A stretch of DNA of 64,000 nucleotides from PALSA-610 sp038213435 (GTDB lineage: Bacteria; Actinomycetota; Acidimicrobiia; IMCC26256; PALSA-610). Position numbers and translations under genes: made by a program. The stretch lies in contig JBBQTI010000015.1 in NCBI GenBank assembly GCA_038213435.1, positions 18,340 to 82,339 of the forward strand, in the 5' to 3' direction. Below, piece after piece: positions 7,453-16,603 of the stretch. The stretch's first letter is position 1, and every line of letters begins with the position of its first letter. The notes below the pieces were generated by a model, which saw only the letters and a list, made by a program, of their open reading frames with translations, was not told where the DNA came from and did not search any database.

Positions 7453-8109
7453 GTGCGTGACGCGACGAGCGCGTGGGCGTCGCTCGACGAAAGCTGGCGA
7501 GCGGCGTTCGAGGAGGCGTGGGCGTCGTACCGTTCGGGTTCGGCCGGCGTCGGTGCCGCGATCACGAACCCCTCCGGGAGGATCGTTGCGATCGGCCGAA
7601 GCCGTGTGTTCGACCAGCCCGACGGCAGCGCACCGTTGGTCGGAACCTTCATGGCGCACGCCGAGATGAACGCGCTGGCATGCCTGCCCGTCGGTCTCTA
7701 TGACGACTACACGCTGTACAGCACATTCGAGCCGTGCGTGATGTGCGCGGCGACGATCCGCATCTATCGCATCCCGCGCCTCTTCTACGCCGCGGACGAC
7801 CCGGTGTGGGACGGTCTGCACGACATGTTCGAAACGTTCGAGCCGATCGCGCGTGCCCTTCCGAAACGCGACTGCCTCGGCGGGCCGTACGGTGCCTTCG
7901 CGCATGTGTTGCATCTGAGCTGGCTCGCCGAGCGTTGGCCGCAACAGGTCATGGCAGCGCACGGCGCACGCGCGCCGCGACAGCTCGAGCTGGCGGCAAC
8001 GCTCGCCGAAACCGGCAACCTGCGTGGCCTCGCCGACGAAGGTGCGACCGTTGTCGCGGCAACCGCATCGATCTGGCCCGACCTGCAGGCCGTGTGCGGC
8101 GGCACCTGA
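7453..8109 (+). CDS. cytidine/deoxycytidylate deaminase-like zinc protein
   Basis: A 218-residue member of the CDA/TadA superfamily. The zinc site is formed by MAHAEMNAL (His and catalytic Glu, about residue 73) and FEPCVMCAA (two Cys, about residue 95). It differs from TadA and CodA by having a C-terminal extension of about 80 residues after the deaminase fold. It starts at a GTG nine bases after the oxidoreductase stop, so the two may be co-transcribed. The substrate is unknown. Confidence 0.82.
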   Translation: MRDATSAWASLDESWRAAFEEAWASYRSGSAGVGAAITNPSGRIVAIGRSRVFDQPDGSAPLVGTFMAHAEMNALACLPVGLYDDYTLYSTFEPCVMCAATIRIYRIPRLFYAADDPVWDGLHDMFETFEPIARALPKRDCLGGPYGAFAHVLHLSWLAERWPQQVMAAHGARAPRQLELAATLAETGNLRGLADEGATVVAATASIWPDLQAVCGGT

Positions 8110-8121
8110 TTCGCCCCTTGG

Positions 8122-10947
8122 CTAGCCGCCTGTTCGCGCCAGGCGCCGGAGGGTGAACGGCAGGATGCCCCCATCGAGGAACACGGCGAGCTCGAACGGC
8201 GTGTCGATGCGGGCTCGCATCGTGAACGTCTTTTCGTCGGCGTTCACGGTCACCTCGCGCGGCAGCGGGCCCGGGCCGGCCAGGGCTTGCAACCCGACGA
8301 CGCGGTAGGTCTCGTGGCCGGTGAGGCCGAGGGACGCGACCGACTCGCCACCCAGGAACTCGAGCGGCAGTACGCCCATACCGACGAGATTCGACCGATG
8401 GATGCGCTCGAAGCTCTCGACGAGCACGGCACGGACGCCGAGCAGGAGCGAGCCTTTGGCCGCCCAGTCGCGCGACGAGCCCGAGCCGTATTCCTTCCCC
8501 GCGAGCACGACCAGGGGCACGCCCTCGCCGGCATACCGCATCGCCGCGTCGTAGATGGTCGTCTGTTCACCGTCCGGGAGATGAAGCGTGACGCCGCCTT
8601 CGGTGCCCGGCGCGAGCCGGTTGCGCAGGCGGACGTTGGCAAAGGTGCCGCGCACCATCACCTCGTGGTTGCCGCGTCGAGAACCGTACGAGTTGAACTC
8701 GAGCGGCTCCACGCCGTGCTCGAGCAGCCATCGGCCGGCCGGACCGTCGCGCCGGATCACGCCCGCCGGAGAGATGTGGTCGGTCGTGACACTGTCGCCG
8801 AGCAGCGCAAGCACGCGCGCGCCGTCGATGTCGTGCAGCTCGGGAGGCTGGACCGTGATGCCCTCGAGGAAGGTCGGGCGACGGATGTACGTCGACGCAG
8901 GGTCCCACTCGTATCGATCGCCGGCGGGCGCCGAGAGTGCCTTCCAGTTGTCGTCGCCATCGAGGATCGTCGCGTAACTCTCCTCGAACATCGCGCGGTC
9001 GAGCACCGACCCGACGACCTGCGCGACCTCGGCCTCCGACGGCCAGAGATCACGCAGGTACAGCGGAGAGCCGTCCGCATCCTGCCCCAACGGATCGTGC
9101 GCGAGATCGACGTCGATCGAACCCGCCAGCGCGTACGCGACGACCAACGGCGGCGAGGCGAGATAATTCATCCGGCAATCCGGATGGATGCGGCCCTCGA
9201 AGTTGCGGTTGCCCGACAACACCGAGCAAACCGAAAGATCGCCTTGGTCGATCGCTTCGGAGATCTCCGGTGCCAGTGGCCCCGAGTTGCCGATGCACGT
9301 CGTGCAGCCGTAACCGACGACGTCGAATCCGAGCTCGTGCAACGGTTGCAGTAACTGCGCACGCTCGTAGTACTCGGTGACCACGAGCGAGCCGGGCGCG
9401 AGCGACGTCTTTACCCACGGCGGCACCTTCAGGCCGCGAGCAACCGCGTTCCTCGCGAGCAGGCCCGCGGCGATCATCACCGAAGGATTCGACGTGTTCG
9501 TGCACGACGTGATCGCCGCGATCACGACGTGGCCGTCGGCCAGCTCGAACGCGCGGCCGTCGGCCAGCGTCACCGCACAACGCTGGCGATCGAGGAGCAG
9601 CGGTCGGGTGCCCTCGCCCACGGGTGGCTGCTCGTCGGCGGGCGCGCTCGGCGCCGGCGCGGGCGGGTCGCTCGCGGGAAACGACTCGAGTGACGACTCG
9701 TCGGCGCTTTCCCGCGCGACCGTGCGGGGAACGCCGGAGCTCGAGGTCGACTCCTCTCGACGGAAGGCCAGCAACGCCTGCTCGAAGCTCGCCCTCGCGC
9801 CGGACAACGACACCCGATCCTGCGGCCGCGCCGGACCCGCCAGCGACGGCTCGACCGTCGAGAGGTCGAACGAGATCGTCTCGTCGTACACGGGCCGGAC
9901 GGCGGGGTCGTGCCAGAGCCCCTGCTCCTTGGCGTACGTCTCGACCAGCGCGACGAGATCGTCGGGGCGACCGGTCGCGCGGAGGTAGCGCAACGTCTCG
10001 GCGTCGACCGGGAAGATGGTGCACGTCGAGCCGTACTCGGGCGACATGGTGCCGATCGTCGCCCGGTTCTCGAGCGGCACGCGGCCCACGCCTTCGCCGT
10101 AGAACTCGACGAACTTCCCCACCACGCCGTGCCCGCGCAGCAACTCGGCGACGGTCAGAACGAGATCCGTCGCCGTGGATCCGGTCGGAAGCGCGCCGAC
10201 GAGCTCGATACCGACGACCCGCGGCAACAGCATCGAGAGCGGTTGACCGAGCATCGCGGCCTCGGCTTCGATGCCGCCGACACCCCAACCGAGCACCCCC
10301 AAGCCGTTCACCATCGGGGTGTGCGAGTCGGTGCCGACGAGCGTGTCGGGGAACACGAGCCCGTCGGCGCCGCGGAACACCACCTGCGCGAGGTACTCGA
10401 GGTTCACCTGATGGCAGATTCCACGGTTGGGTGGAAAGACGCGCAACGTGCGGAAGGCGGATTGCGCCCACCGCAGGAACGTGTATCGCTCACGATTGCG
10501 CGCGAACTCGAGCTGGGCGTTGCGCACGAACGCATCGGAAACGCCGGCGACGTCGGCGACGATCGAATGGTCGATGACGAGGTCGACGGGGATGCCGGGC
10601 TCGATCGCACGCGGATCGCCGCCGAGATCGGCCATCGCGTCGCGCATCGCCGCGAGGTCGACGATCGCCGGCACACCGGTGAAGTCCTGCATGAGCACGC
10701 GAGCGGGCATGAATTGCAGCTCGCGTGTTCCCGCCTCGGTCGCGGCGCGTGACCGGTCGGCGAGCGCGCGGATGTCGTCGCCCCCGACGTTCTCACCGTC
10801 CTCGTGGCGCAAGAGGTTCTCGAGCAGGATGCGGAGCGAATACGGGAGGGAGTACGGGTCGTCGACGACGGCGTCCAGTCGGAACAGGTCGTACGTTCGG
10901 GCGCCGACCGTCATCTCGGCCCGGGCCCCGAAGCTGTCGAGCGTCAC
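8122..10947 (-). CDS. acnA: aconitate hydratase A
   Basis: Iron-sulfur enzyme of the TCA cycle that interconverts citrate and isocitrate. The 941-residue protein has the 4Fe-4S cysteines in ITSCTNTSNPSV and GCTTCIGNSG, the ENRATIGTMSPEYG block, the LLGDSVTTDHISPAG linker end and a C-terminal GKEYGSGSSRDWAAKG swivel-domain motif. A Ser/Glu/Pro-rich linker of about 50 residues (about 395-447) separates the domains and carries ESFPASDPP at residues 421-429. The gene starts at GTG. It is convergent with the deaminase, and its stop lies inside the short palindrome GGCTAGCC. Confidence 0.97.
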   Translation of the reverse strand: MTLDSFGARAEMTVGARTYDLFRLDAVVDDPYSLPYSLRILLENLLRHEDGENVGGDDIRALADRSRAATEAGTRELQFMPARVLMQDFTGVPAIVDLAAMRDAMADLGGDPRAIEPGIPVDLVIDHSIVADVAGVSDAFVRNAQLEFARNRERYTFLRWAQSAFRTLRVFPPNRGICHQVNLEYLAQVVFRGADGLVFPDTLVGTDSHTPMVNGLGVLGWGVGGIEAEAAMLGQPLSMLLPRVVGIELVGALPTGSTATDLVLTVAELLRGHGVVGKFVEFYGEGVGRVPLENRATIGTMSPEYGSTCTIFPVDAETLRYLRATGRPDDLVALVETYAKEQGLWHDPAVRPVYDETISFDLSTVEPSLAGPARPQDRVSLSGARASFEQALLAFRREESTSSSGVPRTVARESADESSLESFPASDPPAPAPSAPADEQPPVGEGTRPLLLDRQRCAVTLADGRAFELADGHVVIAAITSCTNTSNPSVMIAAGLLARNAVARGLKVPPWVKTSLAPGSLVVTEYYERAQLLQPLHELGFDVVGYGCTTCIGNSGPLAPEISEAIDQGDLSVCSVLSGNRNFEGRIHPDCRMNYLASPPLVVAYALAGSIDVDLAHDPLGQDADGSPLYLRDLWPSEAEVAQVVGSVLDRAMFEESYATILDGDDNWKALSAPAGDRYEWDPASTYIRRPTFLEGITVQPPELHDIDGARVLALLGDSVTTDHISPAGVIRRDGPAGRWLLEHGVEPLEFNSYGSRRGNHEVMVRGTFANVRLRNRLAPGTEGGVTLHLPDGEQTTIYDAAMRYAGEGVPLVVLAGKEYGSGSSRDWAAKGSLLLGVRAVLVESFERIHRSNLVGMGVLPLEFLGGESVASLGLTGHETYRVVGLQALAGPGPLPREVTVNADEKTFTMRARIDTPFELAVFLDGGILPFTLRRLARTGG

Positions 10948-10998
10948 GAGGGCAACCTACCTGTGCGCGAGTGGAACGCGCGCCGGTATCCTGAAACG

Positions 10999-11334
10999 GT
11001 GAGCACGGATGAATCGGCCGCGATCGCCGTCGAGGTGGAGCACGACGACGGAGCCGCACTCGTCACCATCGGCGGAGAGCTCGAGTTCGGAACGGCCGCG
11101 GCGCTGCGCACCACCCTGACCGACCTGGCCCGCCAGGGATGCGACCCGGTCGTCGTCGATCTGGCCGCGCTCCGATTCATCGATTCCACCGGCTTGAGCC
11201 TCCTCGTGCAGGCGAAGCAGCGTTTCGTCGCGGAAGGTCGGCGTTTCGAGCTGCGCCGGCCGACCCACGGCGTGACCCGGGTGATCGAGACCTCAGGCCT
11301 CGCCGAGTTGTTCGCACTCGAGGGCGACCGCTAG
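10999..11334 (+). CDS. STAS-domain anti-sigma factor antagonist
   Basis: A 111-residue single STAS domain of the SpoIIAA/RsbV type. The switch segment LRFIDSTGLSLLVQ, near residues 55-68, includes the Ser normally phosphorylated by an anti-sigma kinase. In the unphosphorylated form such proteins bind the anti-sigma factor and free the sigma factor. The GTG at 10999 is chosen because it begins the conserved fold; the longer upstream frame overlaps the aconitase gene. It converges on the HATPase gene, and the two share a CTAG in which both stop codons lie. Confidence 0.9.
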   Translation: MSTDESAAIAVEVEHDDGAALVTIGGELEFGTAAALRTTLTDLARQGCDPVVVDLAALRFIDSTGLSLLVQAKQRFVAEGRRFELRRPTHGVTRVIETSGLAELFALEGDR

Positions 11335-11732
11335 GGCACCGGAGCACGCGCGTCGACTTCGAACCACACGCATTTTCCGGCCTCGTCGGGGTCGACGCCC
11401 CAGCGCCGTGCGATGCGGTCCACGAGGAGCAGACCCCGGCCGGTCACGGCCTCGGGCCCGTAGTCACGCAAGCGCGGGCGGGTGGTGCTCGAGTCGTACA
11501 CCGAGAAACGCAAGGTCGCGCCGTCGCGTTCGATCGTCACGCGCGTCGCCGAACGAGCGTGCAACACCGCGTTCGTCACCAGCTCCGACACGAGGAGCTC
11601 CGCGTCCGGGATCGCATCGTCGCAGCCCCACGCGCGCATCGTCTCCGCCACGAAACGTCGTGCTTTCGCCGCGGCCGCATGGTCCGGCGGGAGATGCAGC
11701 GACGCCACAAGGGCGAATGCTACCGACCGCAC
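11331..11732 (-). CDS. HATPase-domain anti-sigma regulatory factor (RsbW-like kinase)
   Basis: A 133-residue GHKL ATPase. AELLVSELVTNAVLHA near residue 45 carries the N-box Asn, VYDSS and GRGLLLVDRIARRWGV form the G1/G2 boxes, and the fold ends at WFEVDARAP. Such proteins phosphorylate STAS antagonists and hold sigma factors. It lies tail to tail with the STAS gene and close to a SpoIIE phosphatase, giving the three parts of a partner-switching module. No sigma factor gene is adjacent. Confidence 0.88.
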   Translation of the reverse strand: MRSVAFALVASLHLPPDHAAAAKARRFVAETMRAWGCDDAIPDAELLVSELVTNAVLHARSATRVTIERDGATLRFSVYDSSTTRPRLRDYGPEAVTGRGLLLVDRIARRWGVDPDEAGKCVWFEVDARAPVP

Positions 11733-11790
11733 CCCTTCGACGACGGTTAGCGCAGACCGAGGGCTCGACGCGGCTGGCTAGCATCCAAGC

Positions 11791-13824
11791 ATGGTCTCGA
11801 GTGCGCGGGGGGTCGCCTCGTCGGGGCGTCTGGCTCACCGATCCCGCGTCTGGCTGATGGCGGGACTCTTCGCCGGCTCGGCGCTTGCCCTCGTCGACGC
11901 CGCTCGCCATCACGATGTCCTACTGACCGCCGTCCTCGTCGGCCCCCTCGTCGCGGCCATCGGGGCTTCGACGGTCGAAGTCGCGGTCGTCGGCGTCTAC
12001 TCGGTGGCGATCGCCGTCCTGCTGGGCCAGGTCAACGGCATCTTCCTCACGAGCGATCACGACGTTCGGGTCGGCGTGGTCGCGGTCGCCTCGGTTGCGG
12101 CGATCGCGCTCACCCGGATCCGCGAGCAACGCGAAAACGAGCTGGAGATCGCCCGCCCGCAGGCGATGGATGCCCAGCGGCTCCGCCTCGCGCTCGGCGC
12201 GGGTCGGATGGGAACGTGGCGTTGGGATCTCACGAAGGGCAAGGTCGACTGGGACGAGCAGCTCGAGGCCCTGTTCGGCCTCGCGCCGGGAAGCTTCGAC
12301 GGTTCGATGGCCATGTACCGAGGTCTCTTCCATCCCGAAGATCGTGACCGCGCCATCGAGACCGTGAACGACGGCATGGCCCGTGACGTCGCATGGCGCT
12401 TCGATCATCGCGTCGTCTGGCCCGACGGCAGCGAGCACTGGCTCGAAGGTCGCGGCGAACCCGTTCACGACGCGAGGGGTGTGATCATCGGCGCGGCCGG
12501 CGTCGCCGTCGACATCGACCGGCGCCGGATGCTCCTCGAAGCCGAGCAGTCGAGCCGGGCCCGTCTGCGCACGCTGCTCGAGTCGTCCGAACGGCTCGCG
12601 GCGCTGGACCACCCGGAGCGGGTCCTGGAAACGATCTGCGAGCTCGCGGCCACGCGTATCGGAGCCTGGTCGACCCTCGTACGACTCGCGCCCGACGGCT
12701 CACTCGAACGCTCCAACGTCGCGCACCGCGACCCGGCGCTCGCGCCCCTCGTGCGTGAAGTCCTCGAACGGCTCACCGACGACGGTGCGTCGGTCGCGCA
12801 AGTGCTGAAGACCGGCGAGCCGCTCGTGTTCCACGGCCTCACCGCCCAGGCCGCCACCACGCTCGACGCCGATCCGGACCTGCGAACGAAGCTCGATCGC
12901 ATCGGGTTCGAATCGTGCCTACTCGTGCCGCTCACCGTCGCGGGTCGTCGGCTCGCCGTTCTCTCGATCGGCGACGTGCGCCGTGAACGGCTCGAAGCGG
13001 CCGATCTCGAGCTGGCGGTCGACCTCGGACGGCGCGGTGCCTCCGCACTCGAACGCGCCCGGCTGTGGCAGGAGAGTCAGCAGCGCTTCGAGGCCGAACA
13101 TCGCATCGTCGAGCTGTTGCAGACGACGATCATTCCCGATCGGCTGCCGGTCATCGCCGGCGTTCAGCTCGCGGCCGCCTATCGGCCGGCGGAGGTCGAC
13201 GTCGATGTGGGCGGCGATTGGTACGACGCGTTCGCGACGCCCGACGGCCGCATCGTCATCGTGGTCGGCGATGTCGCCGGGCACGGTGTGCATGCCGCGA
13301 GTCTCATGGGACGCGTCCGCAACGCACTCCGCGCCTACGCGTTCGAGGATTCCGATCCCGCGACCGTCCTGTTGCGTTTGCATCGCCTCATCCGCAACCA
13401 GGACGACGACGCAATGATCACCGCGTTCGTCGCGCGCTACGAACCGACCACCGGGCTCATGTCGTGGTCGCGCGCCGGACATCCGCCTCCCCTACTCGTC
13501 GCGCCCGACGGTTCCGCCCGATTCCTCGACGACGTGAACGGAGCTCCGCTCGGAACCATGGCCCGCGAGTACCGCACGGCGAGCGCGCGACTCGATGAGG
13601 GCGCGTTGATGGTCTGCTACACCGACGGTCTGGTCGAGCGCCGCGATCGCGTGCTCGACGACGGCCTCGCGTGGCTCGAGGAGCGGGTGCGCGAATACGC
13701 GGGCGATCCGCTCGGCACGCTGTGCGACAAGCTGGTCGACGATCCCTTCGTACTGCACCCGTCACCCGACGACATCTGCGTCATCGCCCTTCGCGTCGAG
13801 CCAGTGCGCGTCGAAGCGTCATGA
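11791..13824 (+). CDS. membrane PAS-GAF-SpoIIE serine phosphatase
   Basis: A 677-residue sensor phosphatase. Residues about 20-110 hold three or four hydrophobic segments. A PAS domain follows (RMGTWRWDLTKG ... HPEDRDRAIE ... GVAVDIDRR, about 130-250), then a GAF domain (about 265-415) and a C-terminal PP2C/SpoIIE domain (about 440-670) with DVGGDWYDAF, VGDVAGHGVHAA and YTDGLVERRD, which supply the metal-binding Asp residues. It probably dephosphorylates STAS antagonists such as 10999-11334 in response to a signal sensed by PAS or GAF. It is translationally coupled to the ROK kinase gene (ATGA). Confidence 0.92.
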   Translation: MVSSARGVASSGRLAHRSRVWLMAGLFAGSALALVDAARHHDVLLTAVLVGPLVAAIGASTVEVAVVGVYSVAIAVLLGQVNGIFLTSDHDVRVGVVAVASVAAIALTRIREQRENELEIARPQAMDAQRLRLALGAGRMGTWRWDLTKGKVDWDEQLEALFGLAPGSFDGSMAMYRGLFHPEDRDRAIETVNDGMARDVAWRFDHRVVWPDGSEHWLEGRGEPVHDARGVIIGAAGVAVDIDRRRMLLEAEQSSRARLRTLLESSERLAALDHPERVLETICELAATRIGAWSTLVRLAPDGSLERSNVAHRDPALAPLVREVLERLTDDGASVAQVLKTGEPLVFHGLTAQAATTLDADPDLRTKLDRIGFESCLLVPLTVAGRRLAVLSIGDVRRERLEAADLELAVDLGRRGASALERARLWQESQQRFEAEHRIVELLQTTIIPDRLPVIAGVQLAAAYRPAEVDVDVGGDWYDAFATPDGRIVIVVGDVAGHGVHAASLMGRVRNALRAYAFEDSDPATVLLRLHRLIRNQDDDAMITAFVARYEPTTGLMSWSRAGHPPPLLVAPDGSARFLDDVNGAPLGTMAREYRTASARLDEGALMVCYTDGLVERRDRVLDDGLAWLEERVREYAGDPLGTLCDKLVDDPFVLHPSPDDICVIALRVEPVRVEAS

Positions 13825-14690
13825 TCGCGGCCGGCGCGACCGAAACGGTCGTGGCCGTCGACATCGGTGGCACCAAGCTGGCCGTCGGCATCGTCGGCGC
13901 CGACGGCCGGGTCCTGGATCGGCGGCGCGTTCCTACGCCGCGCGACTGTGATGGCGACGCGTTGTTCGGCACGCTCGTGGCGGCGATCGACGAGCTGGGC
14001 GAGGCCGCCCGGCGGGCGCACGCCGTCGGCGTCGGCTGTGGCGGACCGATGACCCGTGGCGGCGCGACGGTCGCCCCCGTGAACATCCCGGCCTGGCGCG
14101 ACTTTCCTCTGCGCGCCCGGCTCTCGGAACACTGCCGTCTCCCCGTCCGGATCGACAACGACGCCAAGGCGCTCGCCCGCGCCGAGGGTTGGATCGGCGC
14201 CGCAGCCGGCGTGCGCGACTTCATCGCGATGGTCGTGTCGACGGGCGTCGGCGGCGGCATCGTCGTCGACGGCCGGCTCCTCGACGGTGCAGATGGCAAC
14301 GCGGGTCATGTCGGCCACATCATCGTGGAGCCCGACGGCGCGATCTGCGGTTGCGGCGCGCAGGGATGCGTCGAGGCCGAGGCATCCGGTACTGCGATCG
14401 CGCGCATCACCGGTCGTCCGCCCGCCGTTGCCTCGCCCGAGATTCGGGCCCGCACAGGTCGTCTCGTCGGTCGCGCCATCGCGTCGGTCGCGAACCTGCT
14501 CGACCTTCGGCTCGCCGTCGTCAGCGGCTCGGTCGCGCTCGGTTACGGCGAAGCGTTCTTCGTGGCCGCGCAGGCCGAGATGGACGCGCGTTGCCGGCTC
14601 GATTTCTCGAGGGGGACGCGCGTCGTGCCGGGCGCGCTCCGAGACGACGGACCGCTCGTGGGGGCGGCCGCGGTCGCGCTGTTCGCCTAG
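13821..14690 (+). CDS. ROK-family sugar kinase (glucokinase-like)
   Basis: A 289-residue ROK protein with the N-terminal ATP motif VAVDIGGTKLAVGIVG, the sugar-binding block IDNDAKALARAE, STGVGGGIV and the zinc motif GHIIVEPDGAICGCGAQGC followed by EAEASG. The lack of an N-terminal helix-turn-helix argues for a kinase rather than a NagC-type repressor. Glucose is the most likely substrate, but ManNAc or fructose cannot be excluded. The ATG overlaps the phosphatase stop, so the two are co-translated although no functional link is obvious. Confidence 0.88.
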   Translation: MIAAGATETVVAVDIGGTKLAVGIVGADGRVLDRRRVPTPRDCDGDALFGTLVAAIDELGEAARRAHAVGVGCGGPMTRGGATVAPVNIPAWRDFPLRARLSEHCRLPVRIDNDAKALARAEGWIGAAAGVRDFIAMVVSTGVGGGIVVDGRLLDGADGNAGHVGHIIVEPDGAICGCGAQGCVEAEASGTAIARITGRPPAVASPEIRARTGRLVGRAIASVANLLDLRLAVVSGSVALGYGEAFFVAAQAEMDARCRLDFSRGTRVVPGALRDDGPLVGAAAVALFA

Positions 14691-14705
14691 CTCACGTGGA
14701 CTTGG

Positions 14706-15569
14706 TCACGCGAGCTCGAAGCGGCCTCCGTCGATCACGACGACGCCGTCCTGGTTCACCGTCTGGAAGATGGTCCGTCCCGATCCCTCGTCCCACATCT
14801 TCACGGTGAGCGTGTCGCCGGGGTAGACGGGCTTCGAGAACCGCGCGTCCATACTTCCGAACTTGGCCACATCCGAACCGCACAACTCGTGCAACAGGGC
14901 GCGCCCGGTGACGCCGTACGTGCAGAGCCCGTGCAGGATCGGCCGCTCGAAGCCCGCGAACTTCGCGAGCTCGGGATCGGAGTGCAACGGGTTACGGTCG
15001 CCCGACAGGCGATAGAGGAGCGCCTGGTCGGGACGCGTCGCGTACGTCACCTCGTGATCGGTCTTGCGCTCGGGCATCTTCGGCGGATCTGCGATCTGCG
15101 GACCACGGTCTTCGCCGAAGCCGCCCTCGCCCCGGATGAACGCGGCGAAGCGCGTCGTGAACGCCGGTTGGCCGGTACCGGTGTAGGTCGACTCCGACTC
15201 GAGCCGCACCACGGCAGCCTTGCCCTTGTCGTAGATCCCGACGATCTTGGTGACGGAGTCGACCTCGCCGTCGGGCGGGATCGGGCCGAACACGGTCACC
15301 CCCTGCTCACCGTGCAACAACATCCGGAAGTCGAACTCGCCCCAACTCGGCAGGCCGGGGCCGCCGCCCATGCCGAGCACGACCGGCATCGTCGGCAGGA
15401 CGCGCTGCTCGATGTTCTGCGAGTTCTCGGTGGTGAACTCGAGCTCGAAACCGGTCGGATCCAGCTGACCCGCGCCGACACCGAGCGCGTAGAGCAAGGC
15501 GTCCTTCGACGCCCACGAGTTGCGGCCGGGCTTCGAGACGGCGCCAACGGCTTCCAAATTCATCGGCAT
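14706..15569 (-). CDS. MaoC-family (R)-specific enoyl-CoA hydratase
   Basis: A 287-residue two-domain hot-dog protein like the hydratase-2 part of eukaryotic MFE-2. The C-terminal half carries the hydratase-2 motif YRLSGDRNPLHSDPELAKFA with catalytic Asp and His, then GFERPILHGLCTYG. The N-terminal half is the degenerate domain seen in full-length hydratase 2. It hydrates trans-2-enoyl-CoA to (R)-3-hydroxyacyl-CoA. It is the last gene of the TetR-headed operon, 37 bases after an MFE-2-like SDR, which fits two successive steps in one beta-oxidation-like route. Confidence 0.9.
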   Translation of the reverse strand: MPMNLEAVGAVSKPGRNSWASKDALLYALGVGAGQLDPTGFELEFTTENSQNIEQRVLPTMPVVLGMGGGPGLPSWGEFDFRMLLHGEQGVTVFGPIPPDGEVDSVTKIVGIYDKGKAAVVRLESESTYTGTGQPAFTTRFAAFIRGEGGFGEDRGPQIADPPKMPERKTDHEVTYATRPDQALLYRLSGDRNPLHSDPELAKFAGFERPILHGLCTYGVTGRALLHELCGSDVAKFGSMDARFSKPVYPGDTLTVKMWDEGSGRTIFQTVNQDGVVVIDGGRFELA

Positions 15570-15606
15570 GATGTTGCCCCCTTGAGTTTCGGGCTGAGTT
15601 CGGTGG

Positions 15607-16506
15607 TCATGAAAGCATGTTGGACGGAACGGCCGCCTGCGCGACGAGGTCGGGGACGACCTTCGTCAGCTGCGCGGGCTCCCAACGCATCTTGTCGTTG
15701 GTCGCGGTCGGGCCGCGGTGCCAACCCTCGGCGACCGAAACGCGATCACCGTCGACGAGGAAGACGTGCCCACTCACCGCTTCGTTCTCGTTCGAGCCCA
15801 GCCACACGACGAGCGGTGAGATATTCGCCGGATCGAGCGGATCCCAAGTGCCGCCTTCGGGGGCGCCGCCGAAGCCGATGTTTTCGGTCATGCGCGTACG
15901 CGCGACCGGGGCGATGGCGTTCGTGCAGACGCCGTACCGACCGAGCTCGAGGCCGCAGATGATCGTGAACGCGGCGATGCCCGCCTTCGCAGCGCCGTAG
16001 TTCGACTGGCCCGCGTTGCCGAAGACGCCCGACGGCGACGACGTATTCACCACGCGCGCCTTCAGCGGCGTTCCCGCCTTCGCCTGGTCGCGCCAGTACG
16101 CGGCCGCGTGGCGGGTAGGTGAGAACGCGCCCTTGAGGTGGACCGCGATCACCGCGTCCCACTCGCTCTCCTCCATGTTGGCGAGCATGCGGTCGCGCAG
16201 GATGCCGGCGTTGTTCACGAGCGTGTCGAGATGACCGAAGGTGTCGATTGCGCGCTGCACCATGCGCCCGGCGCCCGCGAAGTCGGCGACGTTCTCACCG
16301 TCGGCGACCGCCTCGCCGCCCATCGCCTTGATCTCCTCGACGACCTCCATCGCAGGGCTCGGCGAACCACCCTCGCCGTGCATGTCGCCTCCGAGGTCGT
16401 TGACCACGACCTTGGCGCCCTCGCGGGCGAACGCCAGCGCGTGCTCACGGCCGATGCCGCGTCCCGAACCGGTCACGATGACCACACGCCCGTCGCAAAT
16501 CCCCAT
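15607..16506 (-). CDS. SDR-family 3-hydroxyacyl-CoA dehydrogenase-like protein (MFE-2 type)
   Basis: A 299-residue short-chain dehydrogenase. TGSGRGIGREHALAFAREG is the cofactor motif, NNAGILRDRM the NAG motif, the catalytic Ser lies in VVNTSSPSG and Tyr/Lys in YGAAKAG. The GILRDRM and NDLGGD blocks are characteristic of the dehydrogenase part of MFE-2. The ATG at 16506 is preferred over a longer frame because GAAGGGG lies just upstream. It works naturally with the MaoC hydratase downstream. It resembles the SDR at 24470-25366, so the two may be paralogues. Confidence 0.9.
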   Translation of the reverse strand: MGICDGRVVIVTGSGRGIGREHALAFAREGAKVVVNDLGGDMHGEGGSPSPAMEVVEEIKAMGGEAVADGENVADFAGAGRMVQRAIDTFGHLDTLVNNAGILRDRMLANMEESEWDAVIAVHLKGAFSPTRHAAAYWRDQAKAGTPLKARVVNTSSPSGVFGNAGQSNYGAAKAGIAAFTIICGLELGRYGVCTNAIAPVARTRMTENIGFGGAPEGGTWDPLDPANISPLVVWLGSNENEAVSGHVFLVDGDRVSVAEGWHRGPTATNDKMRWEPAQLTKVVPDLVAQAAVPSNMLS

Positions 16507-16573
16507 CGTGCTTTCCCCTTCTTCCACTCCTGGCGCTTACGCGCCGGGCCGCTCGGGCCCCGGCTCGCTATTC

Positions 16574-16592
16574 GGCGGGATACCCGCCTCGC
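16574..16592 (-). repeat. 19-bp palindromic repeat, copy 2
   Basis: On the minus strand this reads GCGAGGCGGGTATCCCGCC, identical to 6325-6343, and is again followed by four variable bases and AGCGAG. It lies in the 97-bp gap between the acyl-CoA ligase and SDR genes. A nearby GC-rich dyad could make the gap a processing or attenuation site. Confidence 0.7.
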
Positions 16593-16603
16593 TGACGCTC
16601 ACC

